Below are positions 20,002-27,751 of a stretch of 64,000 bases of DNA, piece after piece. How positions within the stretch are numbered: the stretch's first letter is position 1; every line of letters starts with the position of its first letter. A model generated the notes under the pieces. That model worked only from the letters and a program-made list of their open reading frames with translations, had not been told where the DNA came from and ran no database searches. The DNA comes from Gammaproteobacteria bacterium HGW-Gammaproteobacteria-13 (GTDB lineage Bacteria > Pseudomonadota > Gammaproteobacteria > Pseudomonadales > Pseudomonadaceae): positions 1-64,000 of the forward strand of contig PGZH01000005.1 in assembly GCA_002840155.1 (NCBI GenBank), read 5' to 3'. The position numbers and the translations under genes were made by a program.

Positions 20002-20091
20002 CGAAGAAAAAACGCTTGGGCATACTGGCGGGCCTTTTTTATGGTCAGCCATCCCTGGCGACCACCCCGAGGGCCGTCGCTACACGACGTT

Positions 20092-20115
20092 AAAAATGGC
20101 TCCCGGCCATTTTTT
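20092..20115 (+). terminator. Terminator after the exonuclease gene
   Basis: AAAAATGGC (20092-20100) pairs with GCCATTTTT (20106-20114) across 5 nt and is followed by T. A second small hairpin (CTGCCA/TGGCAG, 20122-20137) follows before the ppnP Shine-Dalgarno. Confidence 0.7.
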
Positions 20116-20173
20116 GATGGCCTGCCACTCCTGGCAGCCAGCCTTTTCAATCCCCCCTTTCGAGGAACTGCAG

Positions 20174-20455
20174 ATGTTCAAGGTCAATGAATACTTCGAC
20201 GGCACCGTCAAATCCATCGCCTTCGGCATGGCTGAAGGCCCGGCCACCATTGGCGTGATGGCTGCAGGCGAGTACGAATTCGGCACCAACCAGCTGGAAA
20301 TCATGCACGTGGTCGCCGGCGCCCTGACCGTGAAACTGCCAGGCAGCGACAGCTGGGAAACCTTCACCAGCGGCAGCAAATTCACCGTACCGGCCGACAG
20401 CAAGTTCCAGCTCAAGGTGGCGGCTGATACCGCTTACCTGTGTGAATATCGCTAA
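20174..20455 (+). CDS. ppnP: Pyrimidine/purine nucleoside phosphorylase
   Basis: The 93-aa cupin-fold protein of the PpnP (YaiE/DUF1255) family splits nucleosides with phosphate. It starts [17 protein letters not shown], as expected, and contains [21 protein letters not shown] and the C-terminal [16 protein letters not shown] chose ATG 20174 because it matches the family N-terminus and has GAGGAA upstream. A longer frame from 19946 overlaps the exonuclease gene and is not supported. A strong terminator follows. Confidence 0.93.
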   Translation: MFKVNEYFDGTVKSIAFGMAEGPATIGVMAAGEYEFGTNQLEIMHVVAGALTVKLPGSDSWETFTSGSKFTVPADSKFQLKVAADTAYLCEYR

Positions 20456-20471
20456 GCCATAAAGCGCCTGA

Positions 20472-20500
20472 AAGCCGGCCTCAATGGCCGGCTTTTTTAT
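20472..20500 (+). terminator. ppnP terminator
   Basis: AAGCCGGCC and GGCCGGCTT pair across a 5-nt loop, followed by TTTTTAT. The next gene (rhtA) starts 28 nt later. Confidence 0.9.
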
Positions 20501-20527
20501 TAACGGATTAAACCTCAAGGAACAGCC

Positions 20528-21400
20528 ATGCCGCGCTCAACGCAATTCTCCCTGGTGATCCTGCCGATCATATTGCTGCTGATCGCCATGACCTCGATCC
20601 AGAGCGGCGCGTCCCTGGCCAAGGGGCTATTTCCGGAAATTGGCGCCAGCGGCACCACGGCCCTGCGTTTGAGCCTCGGCGCGCTGATTCTGTGCATTCT
20701 GATGCGCCCCTGGCAGGCCAAGCTGACGCTGAAATCCTGCCGCTCGCTACTGGCCTATGGGCTGTCGCTGGGCAGCATGAACCTGCTGTTCTACCTCTCG
20801 CTGAAAACCATTCCGCTGGGCATCGCCGTAGCCCTGGAATTTACTGGGCCGTTGGGCCTGGCCTTACTGTCGTCGCGACGTTTGCTGGATTTCGTCTGGA
20901 TCGCCCTGGCGGTGTTCGGCCTCTGGCTGCTGTTGCCCACCGGACAAAGCGATGTACCGCTGGACCCCGTCGGCATGGCCCTGGCCCTGGCGGCCGGCCT
21001 GTGCTGGGCGCTGTATATCGTTTTCGGGCAAAAGGCCGGCGCCGAACACGGCAAGCAGACCGTGGCCCTCGGCACCATAGTCGCGGCCCTGCTGGTGTTC
21101 CCGATTGGGCTGTGGCAAGCCGGAAGCGGCCTTTTTTCCATGGGCCTGCTGCCCATCGCCCTCGGCGTAGCCGTACTGTCCTCGGCACTGCCCTACAGCT
21201 TGGAAATGGTCGCCCTGACCCGCCTGCCCGCGCGCACGTTCAGCATCCTGATGAGCATGGAGCCGGCGATTGCCGCGCTCTCCGGCCTGCTGTTCCTTAG
21301 CGAGCGCCTGACCCTCAGCCAATGGCTGGCCATCAGCGCGATCATCCTCGCCTCGGCCGGTGCGGCGGCAACGATCAAACCGAAAGCCAAGCCGCTTTAG
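20528..21400 (+). CDS. rhtA: Threonine/homoserine exporter, DMT superfamily
   Basis: The 290-aa inner-membrane protein has ten predicted helices and two EamA-type halves. It is strikingly similar along its length to E. coli RhtA: ASIQSGASLAKGLFP, GTTALRLSLGALIL, PLGIAVALEFTGPLG, GQKAGAEHGKQTVA and the segment from LPYSLEMVAL to ILMSMEPA. The expected role is export of threonine, homoserine and related amino acids. It has AAGGA just before the ATG and its own terminator-like REP palindrome downstream. Confidence 0.88.
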   Translation: MPRSTQFSLVILPIILLLIAMTSIQSGASLAKGLFPEIGASGTTALRLSLGALILCILMRPWQAKLTLKSCRSLLAYGLSLGSMNLLFYLSLKTIPLGIAVALEFTGPLGLALLSSRRLLDFVWIALAVFGLWLLLPTGQSDVPLDPVGMALALAAGLCWALYIVFGQKAGAEHGKQTVALGTIVAALLVFPIGLWQAGSGLFSMGLLPIALGVAVLSSALPYSLEMVALTRLPARTFSILMSMEPAIAALSGLLFLSERLTLSQWLAISAIILASAGAAATIKPKAKPL

Positions 21401-21431
21401 CGCCAGCGCACGCCCGATCTGGTCTGGTCTG

Positions 21432-21500
21432 GTGGGAGGGACTTTAGCCGCGACAAAGCAAAACCGCAGCGCCCCTGATCGCGGCTAAAGCACTTCCCAC
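21432..21500. repeat. REP-like inverted pair
   Basis: GTGGGAGGGACTTTAGCCGC (from 21432) is matched in inverted orientation by the arm ending CTTCCCAC at 21500. The same palindrome family recurs at 41988-42047. It lies between the convergent rhtA and ABC-exporter genes and could end both transcripts. Confidence 0.8.
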
Positions 21501-21504
21501 AGCA

Positions 21505-23283
21505 TCAATTAACCGCTTCAGCCTCATTGTTAAATTGCAACTCGGCCAGGCGCGCATACAGGGGGCTGTTGTTGACCAGCTCGCTGTGGGTGCCGATAGC
21601 GGCCAGCTTGCCGTGCTCGATTACCGCAATGCGGTCAGCGCTTTTTACCGTAGCCAGGCGGTGGGCGATAACCAGGGTGGTGCGCCCTTCCATCAGTGGT
21701 GGCAAGGCCTGCTGAATCAGATGCTCGCTCTCGGCGTCCAGCGCACTGGTGGCCTCATCGAGCAGCAGAATCGGTGCATCCACCAACAGCGCGCGGGCAA
21801 TCGCCAGACGTTGACGCTGACCGCCGGACAAGCCGAGGCCGGCATCACCCAAATGAGTCTGGTAGCCATCCGGCAGCTTCACAATAAATTCGTGGGCATG
21901 CGCCGCTTTGGCCGCCGCCTCGACCTCGGCCAAGCTGGCATCGGTACGTCCATAGCGAATGTTGTCCTCCACCGAGCCAAAGAACAGCGCCGGGTTCTGC
22001 GACACCAGGGCAAAGCTGCTGCGCAGTTCGCGAGGGTCGAGCTGCTGGATCGGCACGCCATCGATCAGGATGCGACCCTGCTGCGGGTCAAAAAAGCGCA
22101 GCAGCAGATCAAACAGCGTCGATTTACCTGCGCCAGACGGCCCAACCAGCGCCAGGGTTTCCCCTGCCGCGACCTGCAGATCAATACCGTCCACGGCAAA
22201 GCTGCCGGGGCGCGACGGATAAGCGAAGCGCAGCCCTTGCAGTTCGATACGGCCCTGCACCGGCTGGGTCAGATGCAAAGCATCAGTAGCTGGCGGAGTG
22301 ATTTCATTGCGTGCCTGTAGCAGCTCGGCGATGCGCTCAGCGGCGCCGGCAGCGCGTTGCAGCTCACCGATCACCTCGCTCAGGGTGCCAAAGGCCGAAC
22401 CGACAATCAGGCTGTAGAACACAAAGGCGGCCAGTTCACCGCCGGAGATGCGCCCGGCAATTACATCCATACCGCCGACCCAGAGCATCACCCCCACCGC
22501 GCCGAGCACCAGCACGATCACCACGGTAATCAGCCAGGCACGCTGGGCAATGCGTTGGCGCGCAGTGTCGAAGGCCGCCTCGGCGGACAGGCCAAAGCGG
22601 CGCTTGTCCTCATTCTGGTGGTTGTAGGCTTGTACGGTCTTGATCTGCCCCAGCACCTCGCCGACATAGCTGCCGACATCGGCGACGCGGTCTTGGCTCT
22701 GGCGTGAGAGTGCGCGTACGCGACGTCCGAAAATCAAAATCGGCGCGACCACCAGCGGCAGTGCCATCAGCACGATGCCGCTGAGCTTAGCGTTGGTCAC
22801 CACCAGCAGCACGCTGCCGCCAACCAGCATGATCAGGTTGCGCAGCGCCATCGACAGCGACGAGCCGATCACCGATTGCAGCAGCGTGGTATCGGCGGTC
22901 AGCCGCGACTGAATCTCCGAGCTGCGGTTGCTCTCATAGAAGCCCGGGTGCAGCTCAATCAGGTGGTTGAACACCCGCTTGCGGATATCGGCGACAAAGC
23001 GCTCGCCAATCCACGAAACCAGGTAGAAACGGGTAAAGGTGCCGATGGCCAGCGCCAGCACCAGCACAAAGAACAGTCCGATGGACTGCTGCAGCGCTGC
23101 CGGCGACTGAGTAGCCAGACCCTGATCGACCAGCAGCTTGATGCCCTGGCCCATCGACAGGGTGATGGCGGCGGTAAACATCAGCGCCAGCAAGGCCCCG
23201 AACACGCGACCACGGTACGGCGCAATAAAGCGCCAGGCCATACGCAGGGCATTGCGCTGACGGGAAGACAGGATCGAAAGCAT
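21505..23283 (-). CDS. ABC exporter, fused permease and ATPase (MsbA-like)
   Basis: The 592-aa half-transporter has a six-helix exporter domain (about residues 1-320) and an ATPase domain (about 345-580). The latter carries Walker A GPSGAGKST, the Q loop VSQNPALFF, the signature LSGGQRQRLAIARAL, Walker B ILLLDEATSALD and the switch His in IAHRLAT. It resembles the MsbA/heterologous lipid-or-drug exporter group. MsbA itself cannot be concluded. It is the last gene of a leftward three-gene cluster (DCC protein, DoxX protein, exporter), 27 nt after the DoxX gene. Confidence 0.9.
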   Translation of the reverse strand: MLSILSSRQRNALRMAWRFIAPYRGRVFGALLALMFTAAITLSMGQGIKLLVDQGLATQSPAALQQSIGLFFVLVLALAIGTFTRFYLVSWIGERFVADIRKRVFNHLIELHPGFYESNRSSEIQSRLTADTTLLQSVIGSSLSMALRNLIMLVGGSVLLVVTNAKLSGIVLMALPLVVAPILIFGRRVRALSRQSQDRVADVGSYVGEVLGQIKTVQAYNHQNEDKRRFGLSAEAAFDTARQRIAQRAWLITVVIVLVLGAVGVMLWVGGMDVIAGRISGGELAAFVFYSLIVGSAFGTLSEVIGELQRAAGAAERIAELLQARNEITPPATDALHLTQPVQGRIELQGLRFAYPSRPGSFAVDGIDLQVAAGETLALVGPSGAGKSTLFDLLLRFFDPQQGRILIDGVPIQQLDPRELRSSFALVSQNPALFFGSVEDNIRYGRTDASLAEVEAAAKAAHAHEFIVKLPDGYQTHLGDAGLGLSGGQRQRLAIARALLVDAPILLLDEATSALDAESEHLIQQALPPLMEGRTTLVIAHRLATVKSADRIAVIEHGKLAAIGTHSELVNNSPLYARLAELQFNNEAEAVN

Positions 23284-23310
23284 GGAAGCTCGCTGGGGCG
23301 CTGACGCCGG

Positions 23311-23700
23311 TTAATGAGGAGGCGATTGCGGCGTTTCCGCCCGCCAAGCCACCCAACACAGCGCCAGGGCGGCGAGGTTGGTGCTCAGCGGATTGAACGC
23401 CTGCAGCAGTAGATGGGGGCTGAATAGCGCCACATCAAGCAGCAGCCCAATCAACAGCACGCCGGCCAGCAGCAAGGGCCAGCGCTGACCCCGCCACAGC
23501 AGCAATAAACCCAGGATGATTTCCGCCAGACCAGCGATACGCGCCACCCACTCGGGGGCCGGCAGGTTATGGGCCTGGATCATCGCCAGCTCATCCGGGC
23601 TCAGCCAGAGAATCTTCGGCACCAGGCCGTGCCAGATAAATACCAGGGCCAGAGCGATGCGCGCCAGCCAAGCAATCTGCGGTAAACACTGATCAGTCAT
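23311..23700 (-). CDS. DoxX-like membrane protein
   Basis: The 129-aa product has four predicted helices (IARIALALVFIWHGLVPK near the start, then the VARIAGLAEIILGLLLLW, LLLAGVLLIGLLLDVALF and LAALALCWVAW regions). This is the DoxX/DoxX-like arrangement, and the HGLVPKIL motif is typical. I chose ATG 23700. The upstream in-frame start lies within the DCC gene. Its start overlaps the DCC gene's end by 8 nt (ATGACTGA), which implies coupling. The function is unknown. Confidence 0.82.
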   Translation of the reverse strand: MTDQCLPQIAWLARIALALVFIWHGLVPKILWLSPDELAMIQAHNLPAPEWVARIAGLAEIILGLLLLWRGQRWPLLLAGVLLIGLLLDVALFSPHLLLQAFNPLSTNLAALALCWVAWRAETPQSPPH

Positions 23701-24133
23701 GCAGGAAGCGCCGTGCATGGTCGGCGCTGGGTATTAGGCAGCTGTCATAGCGCCCAAACAGCCGATAGCGATTGAGCGCAATACGGTCGTAGCACCAATC
23801 ACGTATAGGCCTTGGGATCAGCCGCAGCCAAGCCAACAAGCGCCATGGCTTAGGCAGCTGCGCGACGATGCGCAGTACCGCGTCCGAACGCAGCAGCATC
23901 TGGCCATTCTCAATCAAGGCCATGGTATCGAAGCGCTCGGTGGGCAAACCGCCCCAGGCCAATAGCGCCTGGCCCTCAGCCGATTGCACCGAAGCCAGAC
24001 GGAAGCGCTGCTCAGGGTCATGGCAAATCAGAAACTTCGCCCAGTCGTTGCACAGTTTGCACACCCCATCAAACAGCACCACGCGCTCGCCGGGCTGGAT
24101 AAAGGGTGGAAGTGTTTGTGTTTGCTCCTGCAT
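23693..24133 (-). CDS. Thiol-disulfide oxidoreductase-like DCC family protein
   Basis: The 146-aa product carries the DCC signature LFDGVCKLCN (DxxCxxC) near residues 20-30 and the family's C-terminal region from LLAWLRLIP through RYRLFGRYDSCLIP. I chose ATG 24133 because AAGGAG lies 6 nt before it. The frame is open further upstream. DCC proteins are predicted thiol-disulfide oxidoreductases, but experimental evidence is sparse. It is the promoter-proximal gene of the DCC-DoxX-exporter operon. Palindromic copy B lies just upstream. Confidence 0.88.
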   Translation of the reverse strand: MQEQTQTLPPFIQPGERVVLFDGVCKLCNDWAKFLICHDPEQRFRLASVQSAEGQALLAWGGLPTERFDTMALIENGQMLLRSDAVLRIVAQLPKPWRLLAWLRLIPRPIRDWCYDRIALNRYRLFGRYDSCLIPSADHARRFLHD

Positions 24134-24156
24134 GCCCAACTCCTTCAATGCAGCCC

Positions 24157-24302
24157 TTAGAGCCTGTTTACGATCTCGCGAGCTAGAGCCAGACAAGGCA
24201 AAAACAGCCGAGGAAGCGGAGTTTACTGGTTGTAAATGAGCATTCCGAGGCTGTTTTTAACGCAGGATGGCCGACGCGCAGCAGATCGTAAACAGGTTCT
24301 TA
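24157..24302. repeat. Palindromic dispersed element, copy B
   Basis: The 146-bp element has terminal arms of about 20 bp (24157-24176 and 24283-24302), of which the inner 14 (CCTGTTTACGATCT) pair perfectly. The core hairpin spans 24200 (AAAAACAGCC) to 24258 (GGCTGTTTTT), with the conserved AGTTTAC/TGTAAAT inner stem. It fills the gap between the DCC gene and the DUF1287 gene. Its right arm ends with the DUF1287 stop codon. Confidence 0.9.
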
Positions 24303-24875
24303 GGCGGCCGGAATACGGTAATGGCCAGTAATCTTAAAGCTGAAGAGAATGTCCTCTTCCTGGGTGCCACGGCCGATATTGTGCAGCACCAGGGGCACGC
24401 CGCTGCCGGCCTGGCGGTCGCTGATAATGCCGATATGGGTCAGGCCGTCACCCAGATCCCAGGTGACGATATCGCCAGGACGATAGCGCTCAGCATCCTG
24501 GCCAAGCGACAGCGCCCAGCCCTGCCGCTTAAACCAGGTCATCAGATTCGGCACGCGGCGATGATCGATATTGCTATCGGGTCGGCTTAGCCCCCAGTTT
24601 TTTGGATACAGGCGAAAGTTCGCGCGCATGTCCTGATGTACCGCTTGCTGCAAATCCAAGCCCTGCTGGCGCAGCGCGCGGATTATCACATCGGTACACA
24701 CGCCAGTATTCAGCGGTACATCGCCATTGGGGTAACTCAGGCGGCGATAGGCCGGGTCATAACTCAGGGTAACGCCAACCTGCTCGCGGGCGGCCGTAAC
24801 CAAGGCATCGGCCTGCAGCGCCCAGGCCTGGGCGCTCAGCAGAATACTCAGCGCGAACAACAGAATCGCCCGCAT
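24300..24875 (-). CDS. DUF1287 family secreted protein
   Basis: The 191-aa product has a signal peptide (MRAILLFALSILLSAQAWA, cut before LQAD). The mature part has the DUF1287 hallmarks: LNTGVCTDVIIRALR, a DMRANF segment, IDHRRVPNLMTWF, GDIVTWDLGDGLTHIGI and HNIGRGTQEEDILF. The C (VCTDV) and H (THIGI) residues suggest an NlpC/P60-like cysteine-hydrolase fold in the periplasm, which is inference. Its TAA stop lies in the terminal arm of palindromic copy B. Confidence 0.88.
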   Translation of the reverse strand: MRAILLFALSILLSAQAWALQADALVTAAREQVGVTLSYDPAYRRLSYPNGDVPLNTGVCTDVIIRALRQQGLDLQQAVHQDMRANFRLYPKNWGLSRPDSNIDHRRVPNLMTWFKRQGWALSLGQDAERYRPGDIVTWDLGDGLTHIGIISDRQAGSGVPLVLHNIGRGTQEEDILFSFKITGHYRIPAA

Positions 24876-24899
24876 AACGCCTCCTTAATAGTTCAGCGG

Positions 24900-26015
24900 C
24901 TACTTGCCTACGGGATACAGCAGCTCTTCCTTATAACCGGCCCACACGCGCACAACATCGGGAAAGGCATCGTCCAGCGCCGTATCACCGCTGTCCACTA
25001 GCAACGGCCGGCCCTCCAGGGTGCCGAGCTTGCGCTTGGTGGCGACTACACGCAGGTTTTCCAGGCCAATGGCGCGTAGCACCCGTGGGCTGATCTGCTG
25101 GTTACCGCGGCCGATGATATGGCCTTGGCCGCCAATCGCAGTGACCAGCAGCCGCGCTGGATGGCCATCAATCAGCTCGAACAGCTGCGCCTCGGTGACA
25201 TCACTGGCCAGCAGCTGACCGTTCTCGATCACATCGACGCCGAGCAAAGTGGTCTGTAAGCCGAGGTTCTGCGCCAGGCCATGCAGGGTCGAGCCGGGGC
25301 CAAACACATAGCGCACATCGGTTTCCCAGCTGTCCTGCAGCCAGTCGGCCAGATCATTCAGCACCAGTTCTTCGGATTCCACGCCGCCCTGCTTAACCTG
25401 CTGCACATAGCCGCCTTCCTGCGGCACTGTCAGCTCACCGTACCAGCGCGCAGTCACGCGGCCTTCACGCAGGGCACTTTCATCAATATCGCGCACTTCA
25501 CCGCTGCTCAGGCGCACCAGGCCGCCTTCGATCAAGCGCGCGATCAGTTCTCCTGCAGCACGCGGGCTGATGGCATAGACCCCGGACTGAATCTTTACCC
25601 CGGCCGGAATCCCCAACACCGGCTGACCTTCGCGCACTGCCGCGCAGATATCCCGCGCCGTACCATCGCCACCAGCGAACAGAATCAGCGCCACGCCGGC
25701 ATCCTGCAGCAACTCAACTGCCTGGCGGGTATCGGCGGCGCTGCTCGGGCCATCCTGCAGCTCACCGACCACACGGTGGGCAAAACCCATCTCACTCAGC
25801 AAGTCGGCGCCCATGGCGCCGGGAAAGGTGACGAACTCCAGGCGTTCACGCAACGGCAGCAGCACCTCAAGGGCCGTTTGTGTACGCAGCGCCGCTTTGG
25901 CCTCAACGCCCAGAGCCAAGGCCTGTTCGGCCATGCCGTCACTGCCCTTGAACCCCGCCGGGCCGCCCAGCCCGGCCAATGGATTGATGATCAAACCAAT
26001 ATGGAAAAGCCCCAT
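24900..26015 (-). CDS. ATP-NAD kinase family protein
   Basis: The 371-aa product belongs to the NAD-kinase/diacylglycerol-kinase superfamily. The diagnostic motifs are LIINPLAGLGGPAGFKGSDG at the N-terminus and LFAGGDGTARDI near residue 110, followed by GIPAGVKIQSGVYA, where the family binds nucleotide. A C-terminal domain contains YVFGPGSTLHGLAQ and TAIGGQGHIIGRGNQQISP. It is longer than housekeeping NadK (about 295 aa) and fits the COG3199 branch. Whether it phosphorylates NAD is not shown. I chose ATG 26015 because AGAGGG precedes it and the product then starts MGLFHIGLIIN. Confidence 0.85.
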   Translation of the reverse strand: MGLFHIGLIINPLAGLGGPAGFKGSDGMAEQALALGVEAKAALRTQTALEVLLPLRERLEFVTFPGAMGADLLSEMGFAHRVVGELQDGPSSAADTRQAVELLQDAGVALILFAGGDGTARDICAAVREGQPVLGIPAGVKIQSGVYAISPRAAGELIARLIEGGLVRLSSGEVRDIDESALREGRVTARWYGELTVPQEGGYVQQVKQGGVESEELVLNDLADWLQDSWETDVRYVFGPGSTLHGLAQNLGLQTTLLGVDVIENGQLLASDVTEAQLFELIDGHPARLLVTAIGGQGHIIGRGNQQISPRVLRAIGLENLRVVATKRKLGTLEGRPLLVDSGDTALDDAFPDVVRVWAGYKEELLYPVGK

Positions 26016-26182
26016 AACACCCTCTAATTCAATACCTGCCTGCTCAATATCTGTCGGGCCTGGCACAGTGCCTGCAATGACTGATTTGCCCTGTGCCCTG
26101 CGGCGGTTTTCTGCCGTCGCAGTTGTCATAGCGCCTTCATCTAACACTCATAAAATCGCGCTAACCGATGAGGAGACAAGCC

Positions 26183-26344
26183 ATGCACAGCCAACAACAG
26201 AATTCGCCAAAAGCCCCGACAATGCCGATTGGTGGCTTTGTCATCGACGCCCAGGGCCGCGAAATCCCGATCACCGAAGAGATGATCCAACAGGCCTGCA
26301 ACGCGCTGGAAAAAGCTCAAAAGCAAGCCCCTCAAGCCAAGTAA
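26183..26344 (+). CDS. Small hypothetical protein, 53 aa
   Basis: An open frame begins at ATG 26183 with GAGGAGA ideally placed upstream (26169-26175) and ends at TAA 26344. The product is Gln/Pro-rich at both ends, with a hydrophilic middle (PIGGFVIDAQGREIPITEEM, then IQQACNALEKAQKQ, probably one helix). I see no membrane segment and no known motif. Small proteins with a GGFVIDAQGREIPITEEMI-like centre occur next to pdxB in other Pseudomonas as I recall, so I think it is real. The function is unknown. Confidence 0.75.
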   Translation: MHSQQQNSPKAPTMPIGGFVIDAQGREIPITEEMIQQACNALEKAQKQAPQAK

Positions 26345-26355
26345 GCATGCTCTTC

Positions 26356-26430
26356 GTAGGATGGATGAGGCTTTTTTCATCCACCATGAAGAGCGCAGAT
26401 GGTGGATGGGTGAAACGCCATCCACCCTAC
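26356..26430. repeat. GTAGG-type palindromic repeat overlapping the pdxB stop
   Basis: GTAGGATGGATG at 26356 is mirrored by CATCCACCCTAC ending at 26430, with a second inverted pair (CATCCACCAT / ATGGTGGATG) inside. The pdxB stop codon (complement of CTA at 26427-26429) lies in the right arm. It separates the convergent 53-aa gene and pdxB and could end both transcripts. Confidence 0.75.
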
Positions 26431-27572
26431 TCCTTCAGCTTCGCACCCAGCGCCTGCACCAGGCTGACCAACGCCGGCGCATTACCCTTTACGCAAACCG
26501 CCAACCCGTCGATTTCCCGGCGCATCGGGTAGTGTTTGCGCAGCCCGTCAAAAGCCGCACGTCGGGTTGCCGAATCCCCCTGCAGGCTGCGGCGAAAGTC
26601 CGCATCATCGCGGCGTGGGTCATACACGGCGCGGCAGATACTGGCCAAGGCCCAAGCCGGATCAGCGCTGGCATCGACAGTCAGCTCACTCAGCCAGGCG
26701 GCGGGCATCAGTTGCTGCAGTTCAACGCTGGGCGCAACGCCCAGATGCTGACACAGCGCCTGATAGATCTGCGCGGTGCCGCGCAGCTTGCCGTCCAGGC
26801 TGTAGCCGGCAATATGCGGCGTGGCGATGCGGCACAAGGCGGCCAGTTCGACATCCGCCTGCGGCTCGCCTTCCCAGACATCCAGCACCACCTGTAAGTC
26901 AGTGCGCTGCGGCAGCAACTCACGCAAAGCCTGGTTATCCACCACTGCGCCACGGCTGGCGTTAATCAACCAACTGCCTGGCTTGAGCGCGGACAAACGT
27001 GCGTGATCGAACAGGTGATAAGTCGGGTGTTCACCCAGACGTTCCAGCGGCGTATGCAGGCTGATCACGTCACACTCATCCAACACCTGCTGCAGGCTGA
27101 CGAAATCACCGCCCTCGGCGGCCTGACGCGGCGGATCGCAGACCAGCACACGCCAGCCAAGGCCGCGAAGCACCTTGAGCAAACGGCTGCCAACCTGCCC
27201 CGCACCGATTACCCCATAGGTGCGCGCAGCCAGATCAACGCCCTGCTGCTCGGCCAATACCAGCAGGCTAGCCAGCACATAGTCGACCACGCCACGGGCG
27301 TTACAGCCCGGTGCGCTGGCCCAGGTGATGCCGGCCTGCTGGAAGTAGTCGAGGTCCAGATGGTCGGTGCCGATGGTGCAGGTGCCAACAAACTTCACCG
27401 GCGAGCCGTCGAGCAGCGCGCGATCCACCTGAGTAACCGAACGCACCAGCAACAGGTCAGCATCGGCGACCGCAGCCGCATCGATGCTGCGGCCGGGCAA
27501 GCGGCGAATCTCGCCAAAACCGGCAAAGAACTCATCAAGCAGAGGGATATTTTCATCAGCAACGATGCGCAT
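26427..27572 (-). CDS. pdxB: Erythronate-4-phosphate dehydrogenase
   Basis: The 381-aa NAD-dependent dehydrogenase makes 3-hydroxy-4-phosphohydroxybutanoate-type precursors in pyridoxal 5'-phosphate synthesis (DXP-dependent route). It begins [16 protein letters not shown], carries the Rossmann motif [16 protein letters not shown] (about residue 118), [23 protein letters not shown], the catalytic Arg/Glu region VLDVWEGEP and the His in [13 protein letters not shown]. The C-terminal dimerisation domain unique to PdxB is present (AELQQL to QALGAKLKE). The length matches the family. Its stop lies in a palindromic repeat. Confidence 0.96.
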   Translation of the reverse strand: MRIVADENIPLLDEFFAGFGEIRRLPGRSIDAAAVADADLLLVRSVTQVDRALLDGSPVKFVGTCTIGTDHLDLDYFQQAGITWASAPGCNARGVVDYVLASLLVLAEQQGVDLAARTYGVIGAGQVGSRLLKVLRGLGWRVLVCDPPRQAAEGGDFVSLQQVLDECDVISLHTPLERLGEHPTYHLFDHARLSALKPGSWLINASRGAVVDNQALRELLPQRTDLQVVLDVWEGEPQADVELAALCRIATPHIAGYSLDGKLRGTAQIYQALCQHLGVAPSVELQQLMPAAWLSELTVDASADPAWALASICRAVYDPRRDDADFRRSLQGDSATRRAAFDGLRKHYPMRREIDGLAVCVKGNAPALVSLVQALGAKLKE

Positions 27573-27684
27573 AGAGGGTCTGTTCCCGTGCTCCGCAAAT
27601 CAGGCCGGCATTCTAACCTGCCGACACCGCTTGGCTACGCTGAGTCGCGTAATGTGCCAGTCGCACTGAAACATTGCGCAACAA

Positions 27685-27730
27685 GGTTTCCTGACCAAGC
27701 CGTCAAGGCGTAGACTGCACGGTTTCCTGA
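27685..27730 (+). promoter_or_regulatory. Direct repeat upstream of the MATE gene
   Basis: GGTTTCCTGA occurs at 27685-27694 and again at 27721-27730, start to start 36 bp, in the 179-bp gap before the MATE start. TATACA follows the second copy and may be a -10. Such paired sites could bind a regulator. I cannot name one. Confidence 0.35.
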
Positions 27731-27751
27731 TATACAGCTGGATACACCTCA

